Positions 1 to 8,438 of a stretch of 33,365 nt of DNA are shown in pieces. This DNA is from CAYMPW01 sp964558505 (GTDB lineage Archaea > Thermoplasmatota > Thermoplasmata > Methanomassiliicoccales > Methanomethylophilaceae). The first letter of the stretch is position 1, and each line of letters begins with the position of its first letter. The stretch spans positions 1 through 33,365 of the forward strand of contig CAZLEI010000015.1 in the NCBI GenBank assembly GCA_964558505.1, written 5' to 3'. The position numbers and the translations under genes are program-made. The notes under the pieces are model-generated. The model was not told the DNA's origin, made no database searches, and saw only the letters and a program-made list of their open reading frames with translations.

Positions 1-1874
1 CGGGTGTAGATATGTTCCGCGACGATCATATTACCATCGGTGATGGAACTGGCATCCCTGTCGGGCACCCTGAGGATTATACTGTCGTCTGTAGCGCGGA
101 TGTACCATACCACGCCGCATTCATCCGCCATCGTCCCGCAGGCATACTTTCCATCTTCGGACGTGACCAGGCTCCCGGCCACATCCGCGATCACGACGTC
201 TTGCCCGTATATCCGCTCCATGGTCCCTATGAATGTGTCGCCCTTGAACTCTTCGATCGTCAGCTTGGTGCCGCCCAGATAGTGGCTCTGACCGTTGTAC
301 AGGTCGCTTTCATGCAGTATCCATTCGCCCAGAAGGTCCACGTCCACGGGATCGTAGGATGCCGCCCCCGCGTCACGGGTCATCACCAAGGTGAAAGACG
401 CGATCTCACTGGGATATGACTTGCCCTGCACGCTCGTGTAGTTCAAGACCATCATCGAATCGTCCATCTTCCATCCCAGTATGGGCTGCTCGAAGCCGGC
501 ATCCGATACCATGAATGATAGTATCTCGTCCATGTAGGACCCGGTTATGTACTCGTCATTGAACCTGCCCTGGACGAGCCCGTTCTCGACCTTGTAGATG
601 TCCAGATCTCCGACATGGGAGGTCCGGACGTGCTCATTGTACGTCTTGCCTGTATATCCGGACACATACGACAGGTACCAATGACCGGTGATCCCGCTGT
701 CGTCATCGGATACCACCTTGTAATACCTGGTATAGATGACCATCACGTCGCTTCCTATCTGGATGGCCTCCCCCACTATGATCTCGTTGTCCGAGAGTAT
801 CAAGGCGGATTTCGACTGGAACCCATCGTTGTGGACGTTGATACTCATGCGATTCACTGTATCCCTTGTGATGTACGCTGCCACATCGTCTTTCGACGAC
901 CCGGACGATATCGTGCCTGTAACCAGGTTCCCGACCTGGCCGGTGAAATCCATGTACGAGGATCCGCCGGTCTTGATCCTGTTCCCGTACTGGTCCATCA
1001 TCACGATACTGGACGATCTCCACTTCGTGTCCGACAGATCTACGATCGTCGGGTTGGATCCCTCGTGATCTCCGCGCGCGAGATCGATCTCCAAGACCCC
1101 GAAATATTCTTCCCACGTGTAATCTGTATAGAGATGCATGCACCCATCGCAGACGTTTATGCGCCACATGGCCCCGTCGGACCCTATCAAGAAACCGCTG
1201 GCTATACCTGTGCTGTTCATGAAGACGCATCCCGTGATCTTGATCCCGCGATCGAGCCCTTCGATCGCCATGCGGACCATGGTGTAATTCTGCTCGATGG
1301 TCACCGTCACCCCGCTTTGCTCGCGCACCTCGCCGTCGTACCAAGTGACTGAATACGATTGCCATACCCCGGCGAGGTCCAGATCGGAAACGTACAGACC
1401 GGATGTCCGGTCCTTCGTGAGTTTGGTGATATAGCTCCCCGTCGACTCGACTTTATCTCCGTCTCCATTCGCCATATAGTTCACGATCAAACCGAGCTCG
1501 TTATCTCCCAATATGCGGCCGTTGATCCTCAGGACCTTATCATCCAGGTACATGATGGTCGAGAAGACGTTGTTCGACACCAGACCGGAGACGTTGACCC
1601 CCCGGTACATGCCGAACCACATATCGTCCTCCACAGAGTAGATGCTGATGTCGCGATCCCCGATGGTGTCGTCATTCTCCATCAGACGTTCATAGTAGTT
1701 GCCCTCTGTATCGTAACCCCTGTCGGTCACGGCATACCAATGGCCGGTTATGTCATACTCCTTCGAATCCGCCGTGCCCGGCACCGAAGCGGTGAGGGCT
1801 ACCGCGACCACAGATACAGCCGCGATGAGCACAACGATGAACGCTATCTTAGGAAGCAACCCACACTTCATCAT
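1..1874 (-). CDS. Large secreted/anchored tandem-repeat protein (3' end outside window)
   Basis: The reading frame is open from an ATG at 1874 (or the adjacent ATG at 1871) to the window edge, about 624 codons, so its C-terminus is missing. Residues 8-30 form a hydrophobic signal peptide or anchor (IAFIVVLIAAVSVVAVALTA). The rest is beta-rich modules of about 115-125 residues, each opening with a G-x-W-like motif: GHWY at 44, GVW at 169, a degenerate TKW near 284, GHWY at 397 and GEW at 516. These positions match those of the upstream gene almost exactly, and both share the string DLDIYKVE followed by GLVQG, so the two are tandem full-length paralogues. The start overlaps the upstream stop as ATGA, implying translational coupling. 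No catalytic motif was seen; a surface or adhesin-like role is only inferred. Confidence 0.75.
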   Translation of the reverse strand, partial: MMKCGLLPKIAFIVVLIAAVSVVAVALTASVPGTADSKEYDITGHWYAVTDRGYDTEGNYYERLMENDDTIGDRDISIYSVEDDMWFGMYRGVNVSGLVSNNVFSTIMYLDDKVLRINGRILGDNELGLIVNYMANGDGDKVESTGSYITKLTKDRTSGLYVSDLDLAGVWQSYSVTWYDGEVREQSGVTVTIEQNYTMVRMAIEGLDRGIKITGCVFMNSTGIASGFLIGSDGAMWRINVCDGCMHLYTDYTWEEYFGVLEIDLARGDHEGSNPTIVDLSDTKWRSSSIVMMDQYGNRIKTGGSSYMDFTGQVGNLVTGTISSGSSKDDVAAYITRDTVNRMSINVHNDGFQSKSALILSDNEIIVGEAIQIGSDVMVIYTRYYKVVSDDDSGITGHWYLSYVSGYTGKTYNEHVRTSHVGDLDIYKVENGLVQGRFNDEYITGSYMDEILSFMVSDAGFEQPILGWKMDDSMMVLNYTSVQGKSYPSEIASFTLVMTRDAGAASYDPVDVDLLGEWILHESDLYNGQSHYLGGTKLTIEEFKGDTFIGTMERIYGQDVVIADVAGSLVTSEDGKYACGTMADECGVVWYIRATDDSIILRVPDRDASSITDGNMIVAEHIYT

Positions 1875-4147
1875 GTCACCTTCGTGTATTCGGCCATTAC
1901 AGTGTTCCAAACACCATCGGCATCTTCATAGTTTATCACAAAACTCATCTGACCTTCCGATCTCCACATGAATCCGGGAACGGGCATAGAGCCGTCGAGA
2001 CCGAAGAAGAGCTTGAACATTGGCTGACCTACGTTGTTCATCAGATAAGCGACGAAATCGTACCTTATCTCCTGGTATTCGACGTATCCCGACAGGCAAT
2101 TGTTGTACTGATGTTCCATGATAACCATGCACGTCTCATCGGAGGTCTTGATGTTCCCATGTATGTCCATGACCCTCACGGAATCGACCAGGTACTTCGA
2201 TCCGGCGATGTTCACATCATACTCGAAACCCGGATCTTCGGCCCCCTCTCTGATGAACCGTCTCTCCGTGGAGTTCATATCGTTCTCTACTTCCCCGGCT
2301 ATGGGCGAGTGATCCACGGTATTCAACAGGAGACAACCGTTAACGTATTGGATGTTCCAATAGTGACCGTCGTCGTCCACCGCCTCCCCCTGGGCCGTCC
2401 CCCACGGTGTTTGCGTGATGATCCCTTTGACTCCTACTACTGCAAGCTTCCCGCTCTTGCTCTGCTCCATGTTCCCGTAGAACACACGGCCGTTCTGTTC
2501 CTCGACGTTCAACGACTTCCCTACGAGATTGTACACTTCGCCGCCCTTGATCATGGAGACCGCTTCCTGAACGACCCACCTGCCTGTGATGTCTACGGTG
2601 CGCTCTATTGTGGACACCGTGCCCCAGTCCTTGGTATACTGCGCATACAGGGCGATAGAGGACGCGGAACCATCGAACGATCCAGTCTGCATGGTGACGA
2701 CCGTCAGCGTATCGTCGTTCTCCAACCAGCCGAATGATGTCACCATTAAATCGCCGGTCAGACTTCCCTCGACTATCAGCGTCTGATCCTTGTACGTGCC
2801 GATGAACGGACACGTGTTGGTATAGCCCTGTACCAGACCGTCTTCCACCTTGTATATGTCCAGGTCGTTCTCTCCTATCTGCGGATAGTTGTATACGCTC
2901 AGATCCTTGAACTCGGTATCATGCGACACAAGGTGGGACAGATACCAATGGCCTTCCAATCCTGTTCCCGACGAGGACACCGGATCCAGTCTGTCCTGAC
3001 GGGCAACGAGGGTCCCGTATTCGTCCGTGTAGATGCAACTGATCACCATCGAATCCCCGACCCTGAATCCCGCCTTCATCAGCCTGTTCTCCCCCTCCTC
3101 ATATGATGATATGAAGAGCTCATGGGCTCCGCCGACCGGTACGACCACGGCGGCCACCGGATATGACTTGCCGGCGTATATCTTCGTGCCTGACAGGACC
3201 CCGTTCCGTTCCTCGCCGAATATCAATGTGTACAGATCGACCCCGGGCGTGACCACGCCGTAGCCGTCGATGGTCGATGCCGAAGACACCATCCAACTGC
3301 TGCTTGCAAGACCGGATTCGGGAAGATCGACCTGCTCTTGGGACCTGGAGTAGATGCCGCACACTGCAATCGCATCCTCCTCGCTCTCCTCGGTCATCTC
3401 CAATGTGAGGAGACCGTCCGAGTAAGTGAAAGCGCGCATGCCGTACGATTTCGACATTATGATCCCGCCATAGGACCCGTGGTGTCCCAACACCACGCCT
3501 TTGATGGTGTTGTTCTCCCCGCCGACGACCATGTTCCCTTTGAACACATTGTCATACTGTTCAACCACTTCCATGTCGCCCAGTCCGTATTCTCCGAACA
3601 CACCGTTGGAGATGGACATGTCGCTGCACAACTTCCAGACGCCGACGAGATCCGTATCCTCCGGGACCAGACTGGTCTGCCTGCTACTGTCCTTGGTGTA
3701 CACCAACAAGCCCGCGACATATCCGTCGCCCTGGTCCTTGATATGTCCGTTCGCGAACATGATCGTGCTCTTATCCATTATGAATCCGATGAGCACCATG
3801 TACTGACCGTCCACGAAAGCAGACATGTGTATCATCGTCGATTTGATATCGCCGGCCAACGGCATATCGTTCATCGAACCGGAAAAACTGCTCCCCGAGG
3901 ACGGGAAGATATCGAAATCCAGATTGGGCATGTCCCTGTCGTTGTTCACGGATTTGAAGGTTATGTTCCCGCTGGTATCGGCTATTATGTCCGACGAATT
4001 GTACCAATGTCCTTTGAGATCCGCGACCGTTATGTCTGCATCCACCGGACCTTTGCTGTCGGTAAGCAAAACCGCGCAAGCCGAAATGCTCCCAACCACA
4101 GCAACGATGATCACTATAACCGAAAGAATTTCCGTGCGGGCCCGCAT
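1871..4147 (-). CDS. Large secreted/anchored protein with six repeat modules
   Basis: A 758-residue protein. I chose the ATG at 4147 over a start 23 codons upstream because a TATA box lies about 25 bases before it (leaderless) and because it puts a signal-anchor (ILSVIVIIVAVVGSISACAV, residues 7-26) at the N-terminus. Six beta-rich modules follow, spaced 114-127 residues, opening at GHWY 47, GVW 169, SSW 283, GHWY 399, GRW 522 and a worn GSKY 649. Each module contains short I/V-x-G-x-F/Y-x-G strands of a lipocalin-like or beta-sandwich type. No cysteine-rich, catalytic or cell-wall-anchor motif was recognised. It is followed, with an ATGA overlap, by its paralogue, so the two are probably one operon producing surface proteins. 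Family and function are unknown. Confidence 0.8.
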   Translation of the reverse strand: MRARTEILSVIVIIVAVVGSISACAVLLTDSKGPVDADITVADLKGHWYNSSDIIADTSGNITFKSVNNDRDMPNLDFDIFPSSGSSFSGSMNDMPLAGDIKSTMIHMSAFVDGQYMVLIGFIMDKSTIMFANGHIKDQGDGYVAGLLVYTKDSSRQTSLVPEDTDLVGVWKLCSDMSISNGVFGEYGLGDMEVVEQYDNVFKGNMVVGGENNTIKGVVLGHHGSYGGIIMSKSYGMRAFTYSDGLLTLEMTEESEEDAIAVCGIYSRSQEQVDLPESGLASSSWMVSSASTIDGYGVVTPGVDLYTLIFGEERNGVLSGTKIYAGKSYPVAAVVVPVGGAHELFISSYEEGENRLMKAGFRVGDSMVISCIYTDEYGTLVARQDRLDPVSSSGTGLEGHWYLSHLVSHDTEFKDLSVYNYPQIGENDLDIYKVEDGLVQGYTNTCPFIGTYKDQTLIVEGSLTGDLMVTSFGWLENDDTLTVVTMQTGSFDGSASSIALYAQYTKDWGTVSTIERTVDITGRWVVQEAVSMIKGGEVYNLVGKSLNVEEQNGRVFYGNMEQSKSGKLAVVGVKGIITQTPWGTAQGEAVDDDGHYWNIQYVNGCLLLNTVDHSPIAGEVENDMNSTERRFIREGAEDPGFEYDVNIAGSKYLVDSVRVMDIHGNIKTSDETCMVIMEHQYNNCLSGYVEYQEIRYDFVAYLMNNVGQPMFKLFFGLDGSMPVPGFMWRSEGQMSFVINYEDADGVWNTVMAEYTKVT

Positions 4148-4166
4148 AATAAACCATCTGTGTGGG

Positions 4167-4176
4167 ATATATAAAT
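4167..4176 (-). promoter_or_regulatory. TATA box for the repeat-protein operon
   Basis: On the minus strand this reads ATTTATATAT, centred about 25 bases before the ATG at 4147. That is the usual archaeal TATA-to-start-site distance, so the mRNA would begin at or next to the start codon (leaderless). Confidence 0.65.
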
Positions 4177-4387
4177 AATACGCCCTGATCCTACTTGTTT
4201 TCGGATTCAAATCCATCGAGTCCGAGATCCCTGCCTATGCCCTGTGCCTGTCCATTTCGTTCTTCGGCACCACCCTGCAGCATCCCCGCCAGAATGCTTA
4301 CTGCCGAACGGTGACATCGGTAATATACCTCCGAGCAGATTGTCCGCATAGGGAGCTGATACAGTCACCATCACATCCATAGCGGCG

Positions 4388-5614
4388 TTGATCGTCCTCA
4401 TCATCGCATACCTGGCCATTTCTGCCGGCAGGATAGGCCGCGTCAAGATCCGCAGGGATGTGGCGGCACTTTCCGGCGGAGCCGCCATATTGCTGCTCGG
4501 ATTGGCCACTCCGGCAGAAGCTTGGGGCTACATCCGCTTCGACGTGCTCCTGCTGCTCCTCGGGATGATGGTGATGGTCGTGTCCCTGGAGATGTGCGGC
4601 TTCTTCGAAATCGTCGTCGAGCGCCTTGCCTCCGCCCGCCTGTCCCAGGGGCGCCTGCTCGCCGTGCTCATGATCGTCTGCGCCACCTTGGCGGCGCTCA
4701 TGCTGAACGACGCGGTCGTCCTGCTGTTCACGCCCGTGGTCATCAGGTATGCATGCAGGGTCGGGCTCAACCCGATACCTTACCTCGTGGGCCTGTTCGT
4801 TTCCGCTAACATCGGAAGCCTGGCCACCGTGGTCGGAAATCCGCAGAACGCATACATCGCCACCATAGCAGGAATCGATTTCATGCAGTTCACGTCCGTC
4901 ATGCTGCCGCTGACAGTCGTATCTCTGTTCGTCGGGATCGCGTTGACGTATCTGGCATACCGTAACAGATTATCCGCCGACGCGCCCATCCCGCTGACCC
5001 GGGAGGCGGAGGCCATCGACCGCCCGCGCCTCGCCGTGTGCACAGTTGTGCTCCTGGGCACCGCTGTCGGTTTCGCGATCTCGGGACGCTTCGGGATCCC
5101 GTTGTATGCCGTCGCCCTCGTCTCCGGCTGCCTATGCCTGCTCACCGTCGGCACGCGCGGCCCGAGGGAATCCCTGGCTGTGGCGAAGAAGGTCGATTGG
5201 TCGATATTGTTGTTCTTCACCGGGCTGTTCATCCTGATGGCGGGCGTGGTGAACTCCGGGCTGCTGGCCGATATCGCCGCATTATTCCCCGGATTCGCGG
5301 ATGGCGAGACGCCGTCCATCCTGGGGATCGGCCTGTTCTCCGCTGTGCTGTCCAACCTTGTGAGCAATGTGCCATCGGTGATGCTGATCGGCGAGATGCT
5401 GCCCCTGGACGACATCGTCCTATGGCTGGCTTTGGCAGCCTCTTCCACCCTGGCGGGGAACGCCACGCTGATGGGGGCCGCCGCCAACATCATAGTTGCC
5501 GACGAGGCTGATAAAGAAGGAGTGCACCTGGATTTCTGGCGGTACTTCCCCGTGGGAATGGGGATATCCGCGATCACGCTCTTGATCGCCATCGGCTATC
5601 TCTCGCTGCTCTGA
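4388..5614 (+). CDS. ArsB/NhaD/SLC13-type membrane permease
   Basis: A 408-residue polytopic membrane protein with about ten hydrophobic segments. It resembles the arsenite/NhaD/anion permease superfamily: two similar halves carry the characteristic motifs, LNDAVVLLFTPVVIR with GNPQNAYIA near residues 120-160, and LSNLVSNVPSVMLIG with STLAGNATLMGAAAN near 320-365. Substrate cannot be told from sequence (Na+/H+ exchange, arsenite or a dicarboxylate/sulfate are all possible). The start is uncertain. TTG at 4388 is the only usual start codon in frame after a TAG at 4349, yet the frame between reads as extra N-terminal helix, and a purine-rich GGGAG at 4351-4355 would fit an unconventional upstream start. 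Next gene is 46 bases downstream and probably has its own promoter. Confidence 0.75.
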   Translation: MIVLIIAYLAISAGRIGRVKIRRDVAALSGGAAILLLGLATPAEAWGYIRFDVLLLLLGMMVMVVSLEMCGFFEIVVERLASARLSQGRLLAVLMIVCATLAALMLNDAVVLLFTPVVIRYACRVGLNPIPYLVGLFVSANIGSLATVVGNPQNAYIATIAGIDFMQFTSVMLPLTVVSLFVGIALTYLAYRNRLSADAPIPLTREAEAIDRPRLAVCTVVLLGTAVGFAISGRFGIPLYAVALVSGCLCLLTVGTRGPRESLAVAKKVDWSILLFFTGLFILMAGVVNSGLLADIAALFPGFADGETPSILGIGLFSAVLSNLVSNVPSVMLIGEMLPLDDIVLWLALAASSTLAGNATLMGAAANIIVADEADKEGVHLDFWRYFPVGMGISAITLLIAIGYLSLL

Positions 5615-5660
5615 ACCAGTCTGCATTATATGCACACACTCCGTTCGACAGACCGAGAAC

Positions 5661-7565
5661 ATGGATAAGAGCGTTACGAGCACGGCCATCGGGTTATTGC
5701 ATTATGTGTACTCCACAGCCCGCAGATTCGATAGTGACGAAGGGATAGAGAAATACCTCTCCGAAGCACGTGCAGCCAATTCGCGCCACTATGAACTTCC
5801 GTTCCCATTGTTCATGTACAAGTGCAAGTTCGACGACACCGATATCGGGGGCGTGAGATGCATAATCCTCACCCCTGCGGTCGCCTCGAATGACAAGATG
5901 GTGTTCATGCACGGCGGCGGGAACATATCCCGGCCTTCATCGCATCTATGGTCGTTCCTGGATCAGTTGGCCGTGAAGAGCAGACGCACCATCGTCGTCC
6001 CGTTGTTCTCCCTGCTCCCGGACCATGGAAGGGACGAGATATTCGCGGAGATCGTATCGGTCTGGAACTCCGTGTCCGAACAAACGGGGCCTGGCGATAT
6101 CGCCCTGGCAGGGGAATCTTCAGGCGGCGGATTGGCTCTCAGCCTGGCACAGCACATCAGGGATCACGGCGGCGAACAGCCCGGCAACATAGTGCTCATG
6201 TCCCCGATGCTGGATGCCGAGATGGCGGACCCAGAATGCGACGACATCTCATTGGCGGATCCGGTGAAGATGCTCGGGGCAATGAGGGCAGTCGGCCGCA
6301 TATGGGCCGAGGGAGACTTCGATGATTACCGCTCGTCCCCCATCAGAGGCGATCTCACCGGATTGGCACCGATAATGGTGATCGTCGGGTCCAACGAATC
6401 GGTGCTCCCATACTGCAGGATGCTCGTGAGGAGGTCCAAGGCCGTCGGGGTCCCTATCTGCTCCTATGAGTATCACGGCATGCCCTGCGGACTGATCATC
6501 TTCTCCTCTCCCGAATCCATCGATGCTGCTTACAGGATCGCCGAGACCTTGAACGGGACGCCCATAGAGCGGAACCTCCTCATCGGAGGTCTGATCAGGC
6601 CACGCATCACCGTCGAGGGGGACAACATCCCGGACGATACCATCCGCATAGAGGGCCGCAGCCTGAGCAGCAGCATCCTCGAGAGATTCCTGTTCCATGC
6701 CATGGGGCGCGAGAAGTACACGTCGGAAGACAGCGTGGCCGAATTCCTGGAGATTTGCAGGATAGCCAACGAACGTCCGTACGAGATACCGGGATTCATG
6801 GTCTTCAAATCCAAGACCAGCAAGAGCTTCAGATGCGGGATGGAGGTCTACGAGTTCACACCCAAGAATCCGAAGAAGCGCAAGCACATACTCTACATCC
6901 ATGGAGGATCGTTCACCAGCCGCCCGACGGTGTATCACTGGAACCTTATCGACAGGCTCGCACAGTCCACCGGACAGGCCGTCACCGTGCCCCTGTACCC
7001 CCTTCTGCCCGCCCACACCTTCAAAGAGGCCAGGGATGACGTCTTCGAGCTGTACGACGAGATGTGCACAGAATATCCTGCGGACAAGATCTCCATCATA
7101 TCGGATTCTGCCGGCGGCGGAATATCCGTCATCCTGGCGCAATGGCTTGCCGCCACCGGACGGCCGCAGCCCAAGTGCTTCATCCTCATATCCCCGGGAT
7201 TGGATTTCAGCATGAACAATCCCGAGATCAAAGCCGTGGCCGACAGCGACCCCATGCTCATGCCGGAGGGCATCATCGCCTTGGGCCATTTATGGTCCGG
7301 AGGACTGCCCCTCGACGATCCTTCGGTCTCCCCTCTCCACGGGGACATGTCCGGCATAAAAAGCGAGATCGTCGTGTTCACCGGCACCAACGATATCTTG
7401 AATCCCGATGCCAGGCGCCTTCGCGATATCGCCGCCCAGCAGGGGAAGGACATCGTGTATTTCGAGTACCAGGGCCTCCCACATGATTTCCTCCTCATGC
7501 CGCTTCCCGAGGCGAGGGAGGCGTTGAGCATCGTCAAAGACATCGTCGACCGACGGTGCGCCTGA
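5661..7565 (+). CDS. Two-domain alpha/beta hydrolase (HSL/esterase-like), N-terminal half degenerate
   Basis: A 634-residue tandem duplication of an alpha/beta-hydrolase_3 (hormone-sensitive-lipase-like) domain of about 300 residues each. Domain 2 keeps the oxyanion HGGS (414-417), the nucleophile elbow SDSAGG (S483), the acid in GTNDI (D578) and the base in GLPHD (H608). Domain 1 keeps HGGG (84-87) and GESSGG (S153), but the aligned acid is Glu (E246, GSNES) and the aligned His is Cys (C276, GMPCG). Domain 1 is therefore probably inactive or altered and may serve structure or substrate binding. No signal peptide is visible, so a cytoplasmic esterase or acyl hydrolase is likely. A TATA-like ATTATATG at 5625-5632 precedes the ATG at 5661. 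Substrate unknown. Confidence 0.8.
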   Translation: MDKSVTSTAIGLLHYVYSTARRFDSDEGIEKYLSEARAANSRHYELPFPLFMYKCKFDDTDIGGVRCIILTPAVASNDKMVFMHGGGNISRPSSHLWSFLDQLAVKSRRTIVVPLFSLLPDHGRDEIFAEIVSVWNSVSEQTGPGDIALAGESSGGGLALSLAQHIRDHGGEQPGNIVLMSPMLDAEMADPECDDISLADPVKMLGAMRAVGRIWAEGDFDDYRSSPIRGDLTGLAPIMVIVGSNESVLPYCRMLVRRSKAVGVPICSYEYHGMPCGLIIFSSPESIDAAYRIAETLNGTPIERNLLIGGLIRPRITVEGDNIPDDTIRIEGRSLSSSILERFLFHAMGREKYTSEDSVAEFLEICRIANERPYEIPGFMVFKSKTSKSFRCGMEVYEFTPKNPKKRKHILYIHGGSFTSRPTVYHWNLIDRLAQSTGQAVTVPLYPLLPAHTFKEARDDVFELYDEMCTEYPADKISIISDSAGGGISVILAQWLAATGRPQPKCFILISPGLDFSMNNPEIKAVADSDPMLMPEGIIALGHLWSGGLPLDDPSVSPLHGDMSGIKSEIVVFTGTNDILNPDARRLRDIAAQQGKDIVYFEYQGLPHDFLLMPLPEAREALSIVKDIVDRRCA

Positions 7566-7572
7566 TGCAAAG

Positions 7573-7580
7573 TTAAATAT
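7573..7580 (+). promoter_or_regulatory. TATA box of the aromatic biosynthesis operon
   Basis: TTAAATAT is centred about 43 bases before the ATG at 7620. The predicted transcription start lies near 7602, inside the 3' arm of the palindrome at 7587-7607. Confidence 0.55.
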
Positions 7581-7586
7581 AGTGTT

Positions 7587-7607
7587 CCGTGCTAACACTT
7601 AGCACGG
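7587..7607 (+). promoter_or_regulatory. Perfect 21-bp palindrome, probable operator
   Basis: CCGTGCTAA and TTAGCACGG are perfect 9-bp inverted arms around CAC. The site sits between the TATA box and the start codon and covers the predicted transcription start, the expected place for a repressor site controlling ADH synthase and TyrA. As RNA the 3-base loop would make a tight hairpin at the very 5' end, so an RNA role is not excluded. Confidence 0.6.
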
Positions 7608-7619
7608 TATGTGATTCCA

Positions 7620-8414
7620 ATGTTTGGCAAGAACATCAGGATGGAGAGGATCATGGACAGGGACAGCGGCAATGCCGTGATCGTTCCCATGGACCACGGG
7701 ATGAGCATCGGGCCCACTCCCGGGTTGATCGATATGAAGAAGACTGTGAACGACATCGCCGTGGGCGGTGCGACGGCAGTGCTCATGCAGAAGGGGCTCA
7801 TACCCCAAGGGCACAGGACCGCCGGGCACGACATCGGCCTGATACTGCACCTTTCAGCATCGACGGACATCGGGTCCACTTCTGATTCCAAAGTGCTCGT
7901 TGCGACAGTGGAAGAAGGGCTGAAGATGGGCGCCGACGCGGTATCGGTGCACATCAATCTGGGCGCCGAGACCGAGCCGGAGATGCTGGCAGACCTCGGC
8001 GACGTATCGAGGAAATGCAGCGAATGGGGCATGCCGCTCATCGTCATGGCATACCCCCGCGGCCCCGGGATCTCGAATCCTTTCGATCCCCATCTGGTCA
8101 GCCATGCGGCCAGGGTCGCCATGGAACTGGGCGCGGACATGGTGAAGGTCAGCTACACCGGCGATATCGATTCGTTCAGGGATGTTTGCAGAGGCGCCCT
8201 CGTGCCCGTGCTCATCGCCGGAGGCCCGAAGATGTCTTCGGACATGGACATACTCAACATGGTGCACGATTCGTTGGAAGCAGGAGGGCACGGCGTGTCC
8301 ATCGGCAGGAACGTGTTCCAACACCACAATGTCCGCGGTATGACGACGGCGATCTCGGACATAGTGCTGCACGGTGCAAGCGTTGAAGAAGCCGCGAAGC
8401 AGCTGAGAAATTAA
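7620..8414 (+). CDS. 2-amino-3,7-dideoxy-D-threo-hept-6-ulosonate (ADH) synthase
   Basis: A 264-residue class I aldolase-fold enzyme of the DeoC/FbaB/LsrF group. It closely resembles the archaeal ADH synthase (AroA', MJ0400 type), which joins a 6-deoxy-5-ketofructose phosphate to aspartate semialdehyde as the first step of the archaeal route to 3-dehydroquinate and aromatic amino acids. Hallmarks are VPMDHGMSIGP near residues 19-29, the TIM-barrel strands MVKVSYTG (the Lys fits the Schiff-base position) and VLIAGGPK, and the C-terminal GVSIGRNVFQH phosphate site. ATG 7620 is preferred over GTG 7611 because the family begins near MFGKNIR and a GGTATGTGAT stretch precedes it. The gene after it (24 bases on) is TyrA, consistent with an aromatic operon. 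Confidence 0.85.
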   Translation: MFGKNIRMERIMDRDSGNAVIVPMDHGMSIGPTPGLIDMKKTVNDIAVGGATAVLMQKGLIPQGHRTAGHDIGLILHLSASTDIGSTSDSKVLVATVEEGLKMGADAVSVHINLGAETEPEMLADLGDVSRKCSEWGMPLIVMAYPRGPGISNPFDPHLVSHAARVAMELGADMVKVSYTGDIDSFRDVCRGALVPVLIAGGPKMSSDMDILNMVHDSLEAGGHGVSIGRNVFQHHNVRGMTTAISDIVLHGASVEEAAKQLRN

Positions 8415-8438
8415 ATCCGCAGAACGGATGGTGCATGC

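Noticed and set aside
4349..4351. A second in-frame TAG before the permease
   Set aside because: The frame upstream of it shows no permease homology, so it is more likely a stop before the gene than a read-through codon.
6249..7289. 346-residue antisense frame across the hydrolase gene
   Set aside because: It lies in a strongly coding region, has no recognisable domain, and arises from the codon bias of this GC-rich gene. The same holds for 11642-12775 and 20247-21392.
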